A stretch of DNA of 53,690 nt from positions 1 to 53,690 of the forward strand of contig NZ_FOOG01000026.1 in the NCBI RefSeq assembly GCF_900113125.1, in the 5' to 3' direction. Source of the DNA: Halobacillus alkaliphilus. GTDB lineage: Bacteria > Bacillota > Bacilli > Bacillales > Halobacillaceae. The stretch's first letter is position 1. Each line of letters starts with the position of its first letter. Made by a program: the position numbers and the translations under genes. The notes beneath the pieces are model-generated. The model was not told the DNA's origin. It did not search any database and was given only the letters and a program-made list of their open reading frames with translations. Positions 1 through 8,016 of the stretch are shown one piece after another.

Positions 1-132
1 CCCCCCTTGAGATGAGATTTCCCCTTACGCCAAGTAAGTAAGATCCCTCAGAGACGATGAGGTTGATAGGTCCGAGGTGGAAGCGTGGTGACACGTGGAG
101 CTGACGGATACTAATGGATCGATGACTTATCT
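1..132 (+). rRNA. 23S ribosomal RNA, 3' end (partial)
   Basis: The left edge carries the conserved 3' terminal region of bacterial 23S rRNA, including the stretch around 'gtgacacgtggagctgac' and the terminal 'actaatggatcgatgactta'. The gene is cut by the window edge. The exact 3' end is estimated from the Bacillus pattern. It is followed by a 5S gene, as in a normal rrn operon. Confidence 0.93.
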
Positions 133-228
133 ATCCTTTAATAAAGAAGTCGGAAGAGACGTTCGCTCGTCCGATGGTTGAATGATTGCCTTATCCAGTT
201 TTGAGGGTTTACCTCAAACTGTATATGA

Positions 229-341
229 TGTGGTGGTGAAGGCGAAGAGGTCACACCTGTTCCCATGCCGAACACAGAAGTTAAGCTCTTCAGCGCCGAT
301 GGTAGTCGGGTCGATCCCCGTGAGAGTAGGACGCCGCCACG
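229..341 (+). rRNA. rrf: 5S ribosomal RNA
   Basis: The sequence matches Bacillus 5S rRNA: 5' 'tgtggtggtgaaggcgaaga', central 'cccatgccgaacacagaag', and 3' 'gagagtaggacgccgcca'. The two ends pair to form helix I. It lies about 100 bases after the 23S end and before the tRNA cluster. Ends are accurate to a few bases. Confidence 0.95.
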
Positions 342-381
342 TCATTTCCCTTATACTTAGCATCTCGAAGCTTTATATTAT

Positions 382-456
382 TCCAACGTAGCTCAGTGGT
401 AGAGCAATCGGCTGTTAACCGATTGGTCGTAGGTTCGAATCCTACCGTTGGAGCCA
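382..456 (+). tRNA. tRNA-Asn (GTT)
   Basis: Cloverleaf with acceptor TCCAACG/CGTTGGA, anticodon loop CTGTTAA giving anticodon GTT, T-loop GTTCGAATC and an encoded CCA. Confidence 0.95.
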
Positions 457-459
457 CTT

Positions 460-531
<72 letters not shown>

Positions 532-551
532 CTCAGAAGTAATCGTAAGAA

Positions 552-626
552 GGCCCGTTGGTCAAGTGGTTAAGACACCGCCCTTTCACGGCGGTATCAC
601 GGGTTCGAATCCCGTACGGGTCACCA
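552..626 (+). tRNA. tRNA-Glu (TTC)
   Basis: Acceptor GGCCCGT/ACGGGTC, anticodon loop CTTTCAC (anticodon TTC), CCA encoded. First gene of the Glu-Val-Thr-Tyr-Gln run. Confidence 0.95.
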
Positions 627-632
627 ATTGAT

Positions 633-708
633 GGAGGATTAGCTCAGCTGGGAGAGCACTTGCCTTACAAGCAAGGGGTCGCAGGTTCGATCCCTGCATC
701 CTCCACCA
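633..708 (+). tRNA. tRNA-Val (TAC)
   Basis: Anticodon stem CTTGC/GCAAG with loop CTTACAA (anticodon TAC), acceptor GGAGGAT/ATCCTCC, CCA encoded. Confidence 0.95.
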
Positions 709-725
709 TTTTAATTTCATAATTA

Positions 726-801
726 GCCGGCCTAGCTCAACTGGCAGAGCAACTGATTTGTAATCAGTAGGTTGGGGGTTCAAGTCCTCTGGCCGGCACC
801 A
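726..801 (+). tRNA. tRNA-Thr (TGT)
   Basis: Acceptor GCCGGCC/GGCCGGC, anticodon stem ACTGA/TCAGT with loop TTTGTAA (anticodon TGT), CCA encoded. Second threonine tRNA of the cluster. Confidence 0.95.
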
Positions 802-821
802 CTAAATGTTTTGACTAACGT

Positions 822-907
822 GGAGGGATAGCGAAGTTGGCCAAACGCGGCGGACTGTAAATCCGCTCCCATCGGGTTCGTAGGTTCGAGTCCTACTCCC
901 TCCACCA
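822..907 (+). tRNA. tRNA-Tyr (GTA)
   Basis: Class II tRNA with a long variable arm; anticodon loop CTGTAAA (GTA), acceptor GGAGGGA/TCCCTCC, CCA encoded. Confidence 0.95.
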
Positions 908-1030
908 TTTATTTTAGTTGTTAGAGCATGGTCGATTGCTGATAGTACATAAATCAGCATATTTTTATGAGAAAATATATACCTTTATGTATATTATTAA
1001 ATTCAATGACCATACTAACATTGTACTCGT

Positions 1031-1105
1031 TGGGCCATAGCCAAGCGGTAAGGCAACGGTTTTTGGTACCGTCATGCGCTGGTTCGAATCCAGCTGGCCC
1101 AGCCA
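1031..1105 (+). tRNA. tRNA-Gln (TTG)
   Basis: Acceptor TGGGCCA/TGGCCCA, anticodon loop TTTTGGT (anticodon TTG), CCA encoded. It is separated from tRNA-Tyr by about 120 AT-rich bases in which no gene is seen. Confidence 0.95.
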
Positions 1106-1283
1106 TTTAATTCCTTCATTAATTGACGGGATTTTTTATTTTTCAATACATAAGCTCTATGTCTGTAGTTTATCGGCAGCATAAGCGGGGGTATGGATAA
1201 ATAATTCGGTTTGCAAGTTATTAACTCATAGAGAGCAAAATTTACTATGAGAATTCGCAAATGATATAAAATCTCATTCTAAT

Positions 1284-1313
1284 TTGGGAGCCATTAGCTC
1301 AGTTGGTAGAGCA
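1284..1313 (+). pseudogene. 5' fragment of tRNA-Lys (duplicated)
   Basis: Thirty bases identical to the 5' part (acceptor 5' strand and D-arm) of the intact tRNA-Lys at 1430-1502, including the four bases before it. The identity stops after 'gagca'; no anticodon or T arm follows. The 112 bases between the two copies are unrelated to tRNA and begin with an inverted repeat (GCAAGCCT/AGGCTTGC, 1311-1349). This is a broken duplicate, not a functional tRNA. The rest of 1106-1429 shows no gene. Confidence 0.8.
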
Positions 1314-1429
1314 AGCCTACTACTTGAATAGCCATCTTCGCAGGCTTGCGAGGAGTGAGGCTTCTTAGGGTAAACTTGCAACACGACGAGCATCTTTCGA
1401 ACTCATAATAAGATCTTAATTAACATTGG

Positions 1430-1502
1430 GAGCCATTAGCTCAGTTGGTAGAGCATCTGACTTTTAATCAGAGGGTCGAAGGTTCGAATCCTTCATGGCT
1501 CA
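1430..1502 (+). tRNA. tRNA-Lys (TTT)
   Basis: Acceptor GAGCCAT/ATGGCTC, anticodon loop CTTTTAA (anticodon TTT). No CCA is encoded. Its first half is duplicated upstream. Confidence 0.94.
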
Positions 1503-1540
1503 TTCCTTCAATACTTTAATTTTGGGACCGTTCTACTGAT

Positions 1541-1615
1541 GCGGGAGTAGTTCAGTGGTAGAACACCACCTTGCCAAGGTGGGGGTCGCGGGTTCGAATC
1601 CCGTCTCCCGCTCCA
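1541..1615 (+). tRNA. tRNA-Gly (GCC)
   Basis: Acceptor GCGGGAG/CTCCCGC, anticodon loop TTGCCAA (anticodon GCC), CCA encoded. Confidence 0.95.
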
Positions 1616-1618
1616 TAT

Positions 1619-1691
1619 GGGGCCTTAGCTCAGCTGGGAGAGCGCCTGCTTTGCACGCAGGAGGTCAGCGGTTCGATCCCGCTAGGCTCCA
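1619..1691 (+). tRNA. tRNA-Ala (TGC)
   Basis: Acceptor GGGGCCT/AGGCTCC with one G-U pair, anticodon loop TTTGCAC (anticodon TGC). No CCA is encoded. Last tRNA before the terminator. Confidence 0.94.
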
Positions 1692-1717
1692 CTTACAAGA
1701 TTAAGAATGTATTACGA

Positions 1718-1748
1718 AACTGACATCTATTACTGATGTCAGTTTTTT
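1718..1748 (+). terminator. Terminator of the rrn-tRNA operon
   Basis: Hairpin AAACTGACATC / GATGTCAGTTT with a short loop followed by a T run, 27 bases after tRNA-Ala. Confidence 0.85.
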
Positions 1749-1902
1749 AGTTTCAGCCAAAACTTGCACGCAAGGTAAGTAATCATGCATGTGTCCCTCT
1801 TTTATGATGCCTATAGCCGCATATATATACACTAAGATGTCTAGTTGAGTCATTTATCAAAAAAAGGATACAATTAGAGTAGTGAATAAAGGAGGAAAAT
1901 AA

Positions 1903-2805
1903 ATGAATAAACAAATTTCCGTAATCGGGGTACCAATGGATTTGGGCCAAATGAGAAGAGGCGTCGATATGGGGCCGAGCGCGATTCGATATGCAGGTAT
2001 GAGAGAGCGCTTAGAACAATTAAAATATGACATAATAGATTTGGGAGATATTGATATTCCTTTACCTCCTCAAACAGGAAGCGAGAAACTTGATAATTTA
2101 AGAAACTTGAATGAAATTTCTGAAGGCAGCCAAAGTTTAGCTGAAGAAGTAGATAAAGTGGTGGAAGAAGGACGCTTTCCGCTGGTATTGGGCGGGGATC
2201 ACAGTATAGCTATGGGAACTTTAGCAGGTATTGCCAAACACTACGAGAATTTAGGAGTTATTTGGTATGATGCGCATGGTGATTTAAATACGGCTGATAG
2301 TTCACCTTCCGGTAATATTCACGGTATGCCTTTAGCTGTAAGCCTGGGAATCGGACATGAGAAGCTTACAAGTATCCATGGTTATGAACCTAAAATCAAG
2401 CCCGAAAATGTTGTCATTGTGGGAGCGCGTTCATTAGATGAGGGTGAGCGTGAGCTCATTAAGGAACGTGGGATTAAAGTTTATACCATGCACGAAGTAG
2501 ACCGTATGGGCATGACTAAAGTAATGGAAGAAAGTGTAGAATACTTAAAAGGGCGTACGGATGGTGTTCACTTAAGTCTTGATCTTGATGGATTGGATCC
2601 TCACGAAGCGCCTGGAGTCGGTACACCTGTAATTGGTGGACTAAGCTATCGAGAAAGTCATTTAGCTATGGAGATGCTTTATCAGTCAGAAATGATTACT
2701 TCTGCGGAGTTTGTGGAAGTTAACCCGATTTTAGATGAAAAAAATAAGACCGCAAGTGTCGCAGTCGGTTTGATGGGGTCTTTATTTGGAGAAAGTTTAA
2801 AATAA
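1903..2805 (+). CDS. rocF: Arginase
   Basis: Arginase (300 aa) hydrolyses L-arginine to ornithine and urea with a binuclear manganese site, in the cytoplasm. The ureohydrolase metal motifs are all present: GGDHS (His100), DAHGD (Asp123, His125, Asp127) and SLDLDGLDP (Asp227, Asp229). SGNIHG (His140) and VEVNP (Glu271) also fit arginase rather than agmatinase. Length is normal for Bacillus RocF. The start follows a good ribosome binding site (aaaggagga). A possible sigma-A -10 (TACAAT, 1869-1874) lies upstream, with a poor -35. The gene stands alone between terminators, next to sigW, an arrangement known from several Bacillaceae. Confidence 0.95.
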   Translation: MNKQISVIGVPMDLGQMRRGVDMGPSAIRYAGMRERLEQLKYDIIDLGDIDIPLPPQTGSEKLDNLRNLNEISEGSQSLAEEVDKVVEEGRFPLVLGGDHSIAMGTLAGIAKHYENLGVIWYDAHGDLNTADSSPSGNIHGMPLAVSLGIGHEKLTSIHGYEPKIKPENVVIVGARSLDEGERELIKERGIKVYTMHEVDRMGMTKVMEESVEYLKGRTDGVHLSLDLDGLDPHEAPGVGTPVIGGLSYRESHLAMEMLYQSEMITSAEFVEVNPILDEKNKTASVAVGLMGSLFGESLK

Positions 2806-2817
2806 GAATTTTATTTT

Positions 2818-2853
2818 CAGCAATCTGTCTCAGGCAGGTTGCTGTTCTTTTTG
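2818..2853 (+). terminator. Terminator after arginase
   Basis: Hairpin CAGCAA...TTGCTG with further internal pairing, then TTCTTTTT. The last codons of the opposing Spo0E-like gene lie inside it, so it may end transcription from both sides. Confidence 0.7.
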
Positions 2854-3003
2854 TTTAAGGTTTTCATATTGGTTCATAAGTTCGTCCAAACGAATACTCA
2901 TCTGCAGGACCTCTTTAGATGTTAATGAGTTCTTTCTCGCTGCCCTGCTCATTTCTTCACGGCACATTTCAATTTCATTAATTAAAAATATTTCCTGTTC
3001 CAT
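2830..3003 (-). CDS. Spo0E-like sporulation regulatory protein
   Basis: A 57-aa gene. The protein starts MEQEIFLINEIEMCREEM and ends with a Lys/Gln-rich tail. It fits the Spo0E family of small two-helix phosphatases: a first helix (about 3-22), a turn, then a second helix holding the signature S-x-x-x-D (Ser36-Ile-Arg-Leu-Asp40). In that family this motif lets the protein dephosphorylate Spo0A~P and delay sporulation; the target here is inferred. The start is supported by AGGAGG eight bases before the ATG. It converges on arginase and its stop lies in the arginase terminator; its upstream region abuts the sigW promoter, so the two genes diverge. Confidence 0.85.
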   Translation of the reverse strand: MEQEIFLINEIEMCREEMSRAARKNSLTSKEVLQMSIRLDELMNQYENLKQKEQQPA

Positions 3004-3099
3004 GGAACATTCCTCCTATGTAAGTTTTTACATTTACTCTCTTATAACCCATACTAATAGAAGTTAAACTTATAAAAAGATATATTTTTATATAATTTT

Positions 3100-3126
3100 T
3101 GAAACTTAGCCCTGAGGTCATCCGTA
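3100..3126 (+). promoter_or_regulatory. Sigma-W (ECF) autoregulatory promoter
   Basis: TGAAAC (3100-3105), 17 bases, then CGTA (3123-3126). This matches the known sigma-W promoter consensus TGAAAC-N16/17-CGTA and lies 38 bases before sigW, so autoregulation as in B. subtilis is very likely. Confidence 0.85.
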
Positions 3127-3163
3127 AAGGATATCGACCGCAAGTAAAGCGGAGGTATAGCAG

Positions 3164-3727
3164 ATGGAATCCATGATTAAACAGAAAATTAAAGAAGTGA
3201 AAAAAGGGGACCAATCAGCGTTTGAAGATATCGTATCTTTTTACCAGACTAAAGTGTACCATATTTGTTTACGTATGGTTGGGAACGCCTATGAAGCTGA
3301 AGATCTTGCACAAGAAGCCTTTATCCGTGCTTATACAAATATCCATACGTTTGATGAGAAAAGGAAATTTTCAACTTGGTTATATAGAATTGCAACCAAT
3401 TTGACAATCGACCGAATCCGTAAAAAGAAACCGGATTACCACCTCGATGCTGAGGTCAGAGGAACGGATGGACTGGATATGTATTCTCAATTGGCAGCTG
3501 ACCAGGCTTTGCCGGAAGAAGAGGTAGAGAGCCTTGAACTTCAGAGTTATATCCATAAGGAAATATTGGCCTTGCCGCCTAAATACCGTAGTGTGATCGT
3601 ATTACGTTATTTAGACGAGTTAGCACTTCAGGAAATCGCAGAAGTGCTGGACATCCCCGTGGGTACAGTTAAGACCAGAGTTCACCGCGGCAGGGAAGCA
3701 TTGCGCAAAAGGCTTCGCCATGTGTAA
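3164..3727 (+). CDS. sigW: ECF RNA polymerase sigma factor SigW
   Basis: A 187-aa ECF sigma factor, the same length as B. subtilis SigW and closely alike throughout. Region 2 covers about residues 20-88, with EAEDLAQEAFIRAY and KFSTWLYRIATNLTIDRIRK (core binding and -10 recognition). Region 4 covers about 130-180, with the helix-turn-helix around LQEIAEVLDIPVGTVKTRVH (-35 recognition). SigW drives genes against cell-envelope stress and antimicrobial peptides. It is held inactive by RsiW, whose gene follows 13 bases after the stop. The preceding TGAAAC/CGTA promoter indicates positive autoregulation. Confidence 0.97.
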   Translation: MESMIKQKIKEVKKGDQSAFEDIVSFYQTKVYHICLRMVGNAYEAEDLAQEAFIRAYTNIHTFDEKRKFSTWLYRIATNLTIDRIRKKKPDYHLDAEVRGTDGLDMYSQLAADQALPEEEVESLELQSYIHKEILALPPKYRSVIVLRYLDELALQEIAEVLDIPVGTVKTRVHRGREALRKRLRHV

Positions 3728-3740
3728 AGGAGTTGAGGGA

Positions 3741-4403
3741 ATGAATTGTAAAAAAGAAGCTATTTCACTCATGCATAAATATTTGGATGGAGAGCTAAAT
3801 AGAGAAGAAGAGAGACGACTGCGAAACCATCTGCAAACCTGTGCGTCCTGTCAAAATCATTTCCATGAATTAAAGCGTTCGATTACGCTTATAAAAAATA
3901 CAGGTCCTGCCTCGGCACCGAGTAACTTTACTGCAAACGTAATGAGCAGCCTTCCTAAAGAGAAAAAGCGGAAGAACTATATTCGAGCCATGCAGCGTCA
4001 CCCGATTTTAACAGCTGCAGCCGTATTTTTCATTCTTATGTTCAGTGGCATTTTTTCCGCTTGGAATCAGGATCACCACGTAACGGTGTCTAAACAGGAA
4101 AATCTGGAGATCAGGGATCATACCGTAATCGTTCCTGAAGGTGTCACGATTAACGACGATCTGGTCGTCCGGAATGGAGATTTGAAAATTCTTGGAAAAA
4201 TAAATGGTGATGTTACCATCATTAATGGAGACATTATAAATGGAAAGCCAAAGGGTGACATCGAAAATAATTTAGATTCATCTACCCTCCGTGCCTATAC
4301 GGGTGAATTGACCGAGGTCAATCAAATTTATGAGTGGGTATGGTACCAAACGAAGCATATAGTTTCTGATCTCTTTTCGTTTGAAGAAGATCAGGAGGAA
4401 TAA
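3741..4403 (+). CDS. rsiW: Anti-sigma-W factor RsiW
   Basis: Single-pass membrane anti-sigma factor (220 aa). The N-terminal zinc-binding anti-sigma domain has the His-x3-Cys-x2-Cys motif (His30, Cys34, Cys37, with Cys3 as likely fourth ligand). One membrane segment spans about 88-108, followed by an extracytoplasmic region of about 110 residues. In B. subtilis, regulated proteolysis by PrsW, RasP and Clp releases SigW. An in-frame ATG at 3720 overlaps sigW, but the ATG at 3741 has the better ribosome site (aaaggag, about 10 bases upstream) and matches the family N-terminus. A terminator follows at once, so sigW-rsiW is a two-gene operon. Confidence 0.95.
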   Translation: MNCKKEAISLMHKYLDGELNREEERRLRNHLQTCASCQNHFHELKRSITLIKNTGPASAPSNFTANVMSSLPKEKKRKNYIRAMQRHPILTAAAVFFILMFSGIFSAWNQDHHVTVSKQENLEIRDHTVIVPEGVTINDDLVVRNGDLKILGKINGDVTIINGDIINGKPKGDIENNLDSSTLRAYTGELTEVNQIYEWVWYQTKHIVSDLFSFEEDQEE

Positions 4404-4436
4404 AAACCAGGGTGAACTTACACCCTGGTTTTTTTA
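4404..4436 (+). terminator. Terminator of sigW-rsiW
   Basis: Hairpin AAAACCAGGGTG / CACCCTGGTTTT followed by a T run directly after the rsiW stop. Confidence 0.9.
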
Positions 4437-4469
4437 TACTAAATTGTTTGTTTGAATTGAATAATGCTT

Positions 4470-4502
4470 CTCATATTCCGATAAATAGAAGTGTGATATA
4501 AT
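4470..4502 (+). promoter_or_regulatory. Probable sigma-A promoter of cdaA operon
   Basis: Extended -10 TGATATAAT (TATAAT at 4497-4502) 59 bases before the cdaA start. No good -35 is seen; the TG extension may compensate. Confidence 0.5.
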
Positions 4503-4561
4503 AATACAGGTAAATTTTTTCTAAAAATTGCTTGATTTTAAAATTAAAAGGAAGTGTAGGC

Positions 4562-5371
4562 ATGCTTGATGGGGGATTTGATGTATTAGATTATTTCTTG
4601 ATTACGGTTGATATCGCCCTTGTCTGGTTTGTTGTATATAAATTAATCATGCTGATCCAGGGGACGAAAGCCGTACAGCTGCTAAAAGGTATATTCGTTA
4701 TTCTGGGTATATGGTTATTGAGTAATTTATTTGGACTTACCACGTTAAGGTGGTTAATGTCCCAGGCCATTACATGGGGTTTTCTAGCTATTATTATACT
4801 TTTCCAGCCCGAACTCCGACGTGCATTAGAGCAATTGGGAAGAGGGAGCTTCTTCAGCAGAAACTCCTCCGAAGAGGATACAACGGAAAAATCAATCCAG
4901 GCTATAATCAAATCATGTAATTATATGGCTAAACGCCGTATAGGAGCCCTTATAACAATTGAAAGGGACACGGGAATGGGAGACTACGTTGAAACGGGGA
5001 TTCGCATTGGCGGCCACCTTTCAAATGAGTTACTGACCAATATATTTATCCCTAACACTCCGCTTCATGATGGCGCCGTAATACTTAAAAATGATGAAAT
5101 TGTCGCAGCTGCCTGCTACTTGCCGTTGTCTGAAAGTCCTTTTATTTCGAAGGAGCTTGGGACAAGGCACCGGGCAGCAATGGGGATCAGTGAGGTTACC
5201 GATGCATTAACCATCGTGGTTTCTGAAGAGACTGGAGCGATCTCCTGTACAAAAAACGGGGAACTTCACAGAAACCTCGACCAGGAAAAACTGGAAGAAA
5301 TCCTCCGGACGGAGCTTGACTATTCCTCCGCAGTGAAGACCTGGAACTGGAGGGGGAAAAAGAATGGATAA
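4562..5371 (+). CDS. cdaA: Diadenylate cyclase CdaA
   Basis: Membrane diadenylate cyclase (269 aa) making c-di-AMP from two ATP. Three N-terminal membrane segments (about 10-30, 40-58, 64-81) are followed by a DAC domain (about 108-240) with both hallmark motifs: DGA (170-172, in LHDGAVIL) and RHR (202-204, in GTRHRAAMG). An in-frame ATG ten codons earlier exists, but MLDGGFDVLDYF matches the family start and follows an AAGGAAGTG ribosome site. cdaR overlaps the stop by eight bases and glmM follows: the conserved cdaA-cdaR-glmM operon, in which CdaR and GlmM bind and tune CdaA. c-di-AMP controls potassium and osmolyte uptake, relevant to a salt-adapted cell. Confidence 0.97.
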   Translation: MLDGGFDVLDYFLITVDIALVWFVVYKLIMLIQGTKAVQLLKGIFVILGIWLLSNLFGLTTLRWLMSQAITWGFLAIIILFQPELRRALEQLGRGSFFSRNSSEEDTTEKSIQAIIKSCNYMAKRRIGALITIERDTGMGDYVETGIRIGGHLSNELLTNIFIPNTPLHDGAVILKNDEIVAAACYLPLSESPFISKELGTRHRAAMGISEVTDALTIVVSEETGAISCTKNGELHRNLDQEKLEEILRTELDYSSAVKTWNWRGKKNG

Positions 5372-6320
5372 TTGGTTGAAAAGTATTTGGTTCATCCGAA
5401 TTATTTCCTTGATTCTGGCAGGTTTACTATGGATTACAGTGAATGTAGATAATAATATGGATTCTGATTCTTTGTTTTTTAATGAAAATTCCTCTGATAT
5501 GGAGACAATGGACAATATTCCACTTGAGATCCGATTCGACAGTGAAGAATATGTAGTAAGTGGCTTGCCTCAAGAGGTCTCCGTGACAGTGGAAGGTCAG
5601 GCTAGTGTAGTTACTCCTGTAGTACGCCAGAAAAACTTCACGGTCTTTGTGGACTTAAACGGATTAGGTCCTGGAGTGCACGAAGTCTCTCTACAGCATT
5701 CAGGGATATCGAATCAACTGTCTGTTTCTCTCGAACCTAAAACGATTGAAGTTACTATTGAAGAAAAAGTCAGTGAGGATTTCGAAGTGAAGGTTGATTA
5801 CTTGAATGAAAGCAGACTGGACAGTGAGCTCGTGCTAGAAGAACCAACGGTACAACCGGAAATGGCAACCATTACGGGATCAGCTTCTGTGGTAGATCGA
5901 GTGGCGTCTGTGAAAGCTGTAGTTGATGTTGGATCAGCTCAGAGTTCACTTGAAGATCTGGAAGCACCCGTGAAAGTCTATGATGAACAAGGCAACGAAC
6001 TGAACGTGCTGGTCGATCCTACAACGGTTAAAGTAAATGTTCCACTATCCAAAAGGAAAAAAGAAGTTCCTGTACAGGTTACACCAAAAGGCGGGGCTCC
6101 TGAGGGTGTGGTGGTCAATTCAGTAACTACTTCTACAGAAACAGTTACGTTGTACGGTCCAGAAGATGTCTTGGCGGTTATCAATAAGCTGGAGGAAATC
6201 CCAGTAGATATAACGGAAGTTACGGAAGATCAGACACAGGAAGTGGATATCCCGGTTCCAAACGGGGTTACCTCTGTGGAACCAGAAAAGCTTGAAGTAG
6301 AAATAGATGTGGAAGAATGA
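5364..6320 (+). CDS. cdaR: CdaA regulatory protein CdaR (YbbR-domain protein)
   Basis: A 318-aa protein with an N-terminal membrane anchor (about 8-27) and an extracytoplasmic region built from YbbR domains. Three repeats can be seen, around 50-130, 135-215 and 230-315. B. subtilis YbbR/CdaR is much longer (about 480 aa, four domains), so this version appears to lack roughly one domain. In Bacillus and Listeria CdaR binds CdaA and modulates c-di-AMP synthesis. The ATG overlaps the end of cdaA (ATGGATAA), implying translational coupling. The 136 bases to glmM show no terminator. Confidence 0.92.
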   Translation: MDNWLKSIWFIRIISLILAGLLWITVNVDNNMDSDSLFFNENSSDMETMDNIPLEIRFDSEEYVVSGLPQEVSVTVEGQASVVTPVVRQKNFTVFVDLNGLGPGVHEVSLQHSGISNQLSVSLEPKTIEVTIEEKVSEDFEVKVDYLNESRLDSELVLEEPTVQPEMATITGSASVVDRVASVKAVVDVGSAQSSLEDLEAPVKVYDEQGNELNVLVDPTTVKVNVPLSKRKKEVPVQVTPKGGAPEGVVVNSVTTSTETVTLYGPEDVLAVINKLEEIPVDITEVTEDQTQEVDIPVPNGVTSVEPEKLEVEIDVEE

Positions 6321-6456
6321 AATGGTAATCACCTACAATAAAAGTTTTCGCGGAATCGTTTAATCATAGCGCAGATTAATAAGGGTTCTTTCCTGCGATC
6401 ACAATAAATGCAGCTAAATAACAAACAGTTTCACTTTAGAAAGAGAGGTTTTATTT

Positions 6457-7809
6457 ATGGGAAAATATTTTGGTACAGACGGGGTCCGTGGTGTTGCTAA
6501 TAAAGAACTGACCCCGGAACTTGCATTTAAACTCGGGCGATATGGAGGTTATGTACTAACAAAAGAGGTTACCAAGCCTAAAATCCTTATAGGGCGTGAT
6601 ACGCGTATCTCAGGAGAGATGCTGGAAGGTGCTCTTGCTTCTGGCTTGCTGTCCATTGGCGCGGAGGTTATGCGTTTGGGCGTCATCTCTACTCCGGGGG
6701 TAGCTTTCTTAACAAAGGCGCTTCAGGCAGAAGCGGGAATTATGATTTCTGCTTCTCATAATCCTGTGGAGGATAATGGGATTAAATTCTTTGGACCAGA
6801 TGGTTTCAAACTAACAGAAGCTCAGGAACAAGAAATTGAAGAGCTGATTGATGGGGAAACAGATACACTTCCACGTCCGTCCGGTTCTGATTTAGGTCAA
6901 ATAAACGACTATTTTGAAGGTGGACAAAAGTATTTACAGCACCTTAAGCAGACAGTCGATTACGACTTTGATGGACTGCATATTGCATTAGACTGCGCGC
7001 ACGGTTCTACCTCTTCCCTTGCTTCTCATCTATTTGCTGATTTAGAAGCTGATATCTCTTCTATCGGAGCATCACCAGATGGGCTGAATATTAACGAAGG
7101 TGTAGGTTCCACCCATCCTGAAAAGCTTCAGGAACTGGTTAAGGAAAAAGGAGCGAATATTGGTCTTGCTTTTGACGGAGACGGAGACCGGTTAATTGCA
7201 GTGGATGAAAAGGGAAATATTGTGGATGGCGACCGCATTATGTATATATGTGCTCAGTACATGAATCAGAGTGGAACACTTACTCATTCAACAGTCGTTT
7301 CAACGGTTATGAGTAACCTTGGATTCTACAAGGCGTTAGAATCCAAAGGCATGAAAAGTGATAAAACCGCGGTAGGCGACCGTTATGTAATGGAAGAAAT
7401 GCGCCGCGGCGGCTATAACCTGGGCGGTGAACAATCAGGCCATATTATTTTCCTCGATCATAATACAACTGGCGACGGGCTGCTTTCTGCACTCCAGCTT
7501 GTTAATGTTATGAAAGAGACCGGCAAGCCTTTGTCAGAGCTTGCCGGTGAAATGGAGAAATTTCCACAAGTGCTTAAGAATGTGAGAGTCATTGATAAAA
7601 ATAGAGTACAGACTCATCCTCGTGTTCAAGAAGCCATTCAGGCAGTAGAAGAAGAAATGGGAGACAGCGGACGGGTGCTGGTCCGCCCTTCAGGTACTGA
7701 ACCGCTTGTTCGGATTATGGTCGAAGCACCAACTGAAGAACAATGTGAAACTTACGTGAATAAAGTAGTTAAAGTAGTAGAAGAAGAATTGGGTATGAAG
7801 GAAGAATAA
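6457..7809 (+). CDS. glmM: Phosphoglucosamine mutase
   Basis: GlmM (450 aa, normal length) converts glucosamine-6-phosphate to glucosamine-1-phosphate for UDP-GlcNAc and peptidoglycan. The phosphoserine loop is ISASHNP with Ser100; the magnesium loop is DGDGDR (Asp240, Asp242, Asp244); the sugar-binding GGEQSGH and phosphate-binding RPSGTEP motifs are in the second half. The start follows AGAGAGG. It ends the cdaA-cdaR-glmM operon and precedes glmS, whose product supplies its substrate. GlmM of this operon type also inhibits CdaA. Confidence 0.97.
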   Translation: MGKYFGTDGVRGVANKELTPELAFKLGRYGGYVLTKEVTKPKILIGRDTRISGEMLEGALASGLLSIGAEVMRLGVISTPGVAFLTKALQAEAGIMISASHNPVEDNGIKFFGPDGFKLTEAQEQEIEELIDGETDTLPRPSGSDLGQINDYFEGGQKYLQHLKQTVDYDFDGLHIALDCAHGSTSSLASHLFADLEADISSIGASPDGLNINEGVGSTHPEKLQELVKEKGANIGLAFDGDGDRLIAVDEKGNIVDGDRIMYICAQYMNQSGTLTHSTVVSTVMSNLGFYKALESKGMKSDKTAVGDRYVMEEMRRGGYNLGGEQSGHIIFLDHNTTGDGLLSALQLVNVMKETGKPLSELAGEMEKFPQVLKNVRVIDKNRVQTHPRVQEAIQAVEEEMGDSGRVLVRPSGTEPLVRIMVEAPTEEQCETYVNKVVKVVEEELGMKEE

Positions 7810-7820
7810 GGACAAGATGC

Positions 7821-7842
7821 AGGATGCACGTACGTGCATCCT
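7821..7842. repeat. Perfect 22-bp palindrome after glmM
   Basis: AGGATGCACG-TACG... reads the same on both strands over 22 bases, starting 12 bases after the glmM stop. There is no T run, so it is not a standard terminator; a processing or stability hairpin is possible. Confidence 0.6.
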
Positions 7843-7886
7843 GTGCATACTATATAGCGTGGTTTTCAAGACCCTCATAATAAAGA

Positions 7887-7916
7887 TTGACCTGCAAATA
7901 AAAGTTCAGGTAAAAT
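7887..7916 (+). promoter_or_regulatory. Probable sigma-A promoter of glmS
   Basis: TTGACC (7887-7892), 18 bases, TAAAAT (7911-7916), about 100 bases before the ribozyme. It would give glmS its own transcript beginning ahead of the ribozyme. Confidence 0.55.
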
Positions 7917-8016
7917 AAAAGCTGGCCTATAAAAATAAGTTTACAGCAGTTTTGTTTTGGTAATGTAAGTTAAAGGCCTTATTCAAGCATAGAAAAGGAG
8001 AGAAGAAGGAATTAAT

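Noticed and set aside
182-391. Open frame of 69 codons across the 5S gene
   Set aside because: It lies on the 5S rRNA and adjoining spacer and has no ribosome site; it is a by-product of rRNA sequence.
586-783. Minus-strand open frame over tRNA-Glu, tRNA-Val and tRNA-Thr
   Set aside because: It is antisense to three well-supported tRNAs and has the 'WWRMQGSNLRP' type translation known as a frequent tRNA artefact.
2978-3214. Minus-strand open frame of 78 codons upstream of sigW
   Set aside because: It runs across the sigma-W promoter and the start of the Spo0E-like gene in another frame; the 57-codon Spo0E-like frame has the ribosome site and the family motif.
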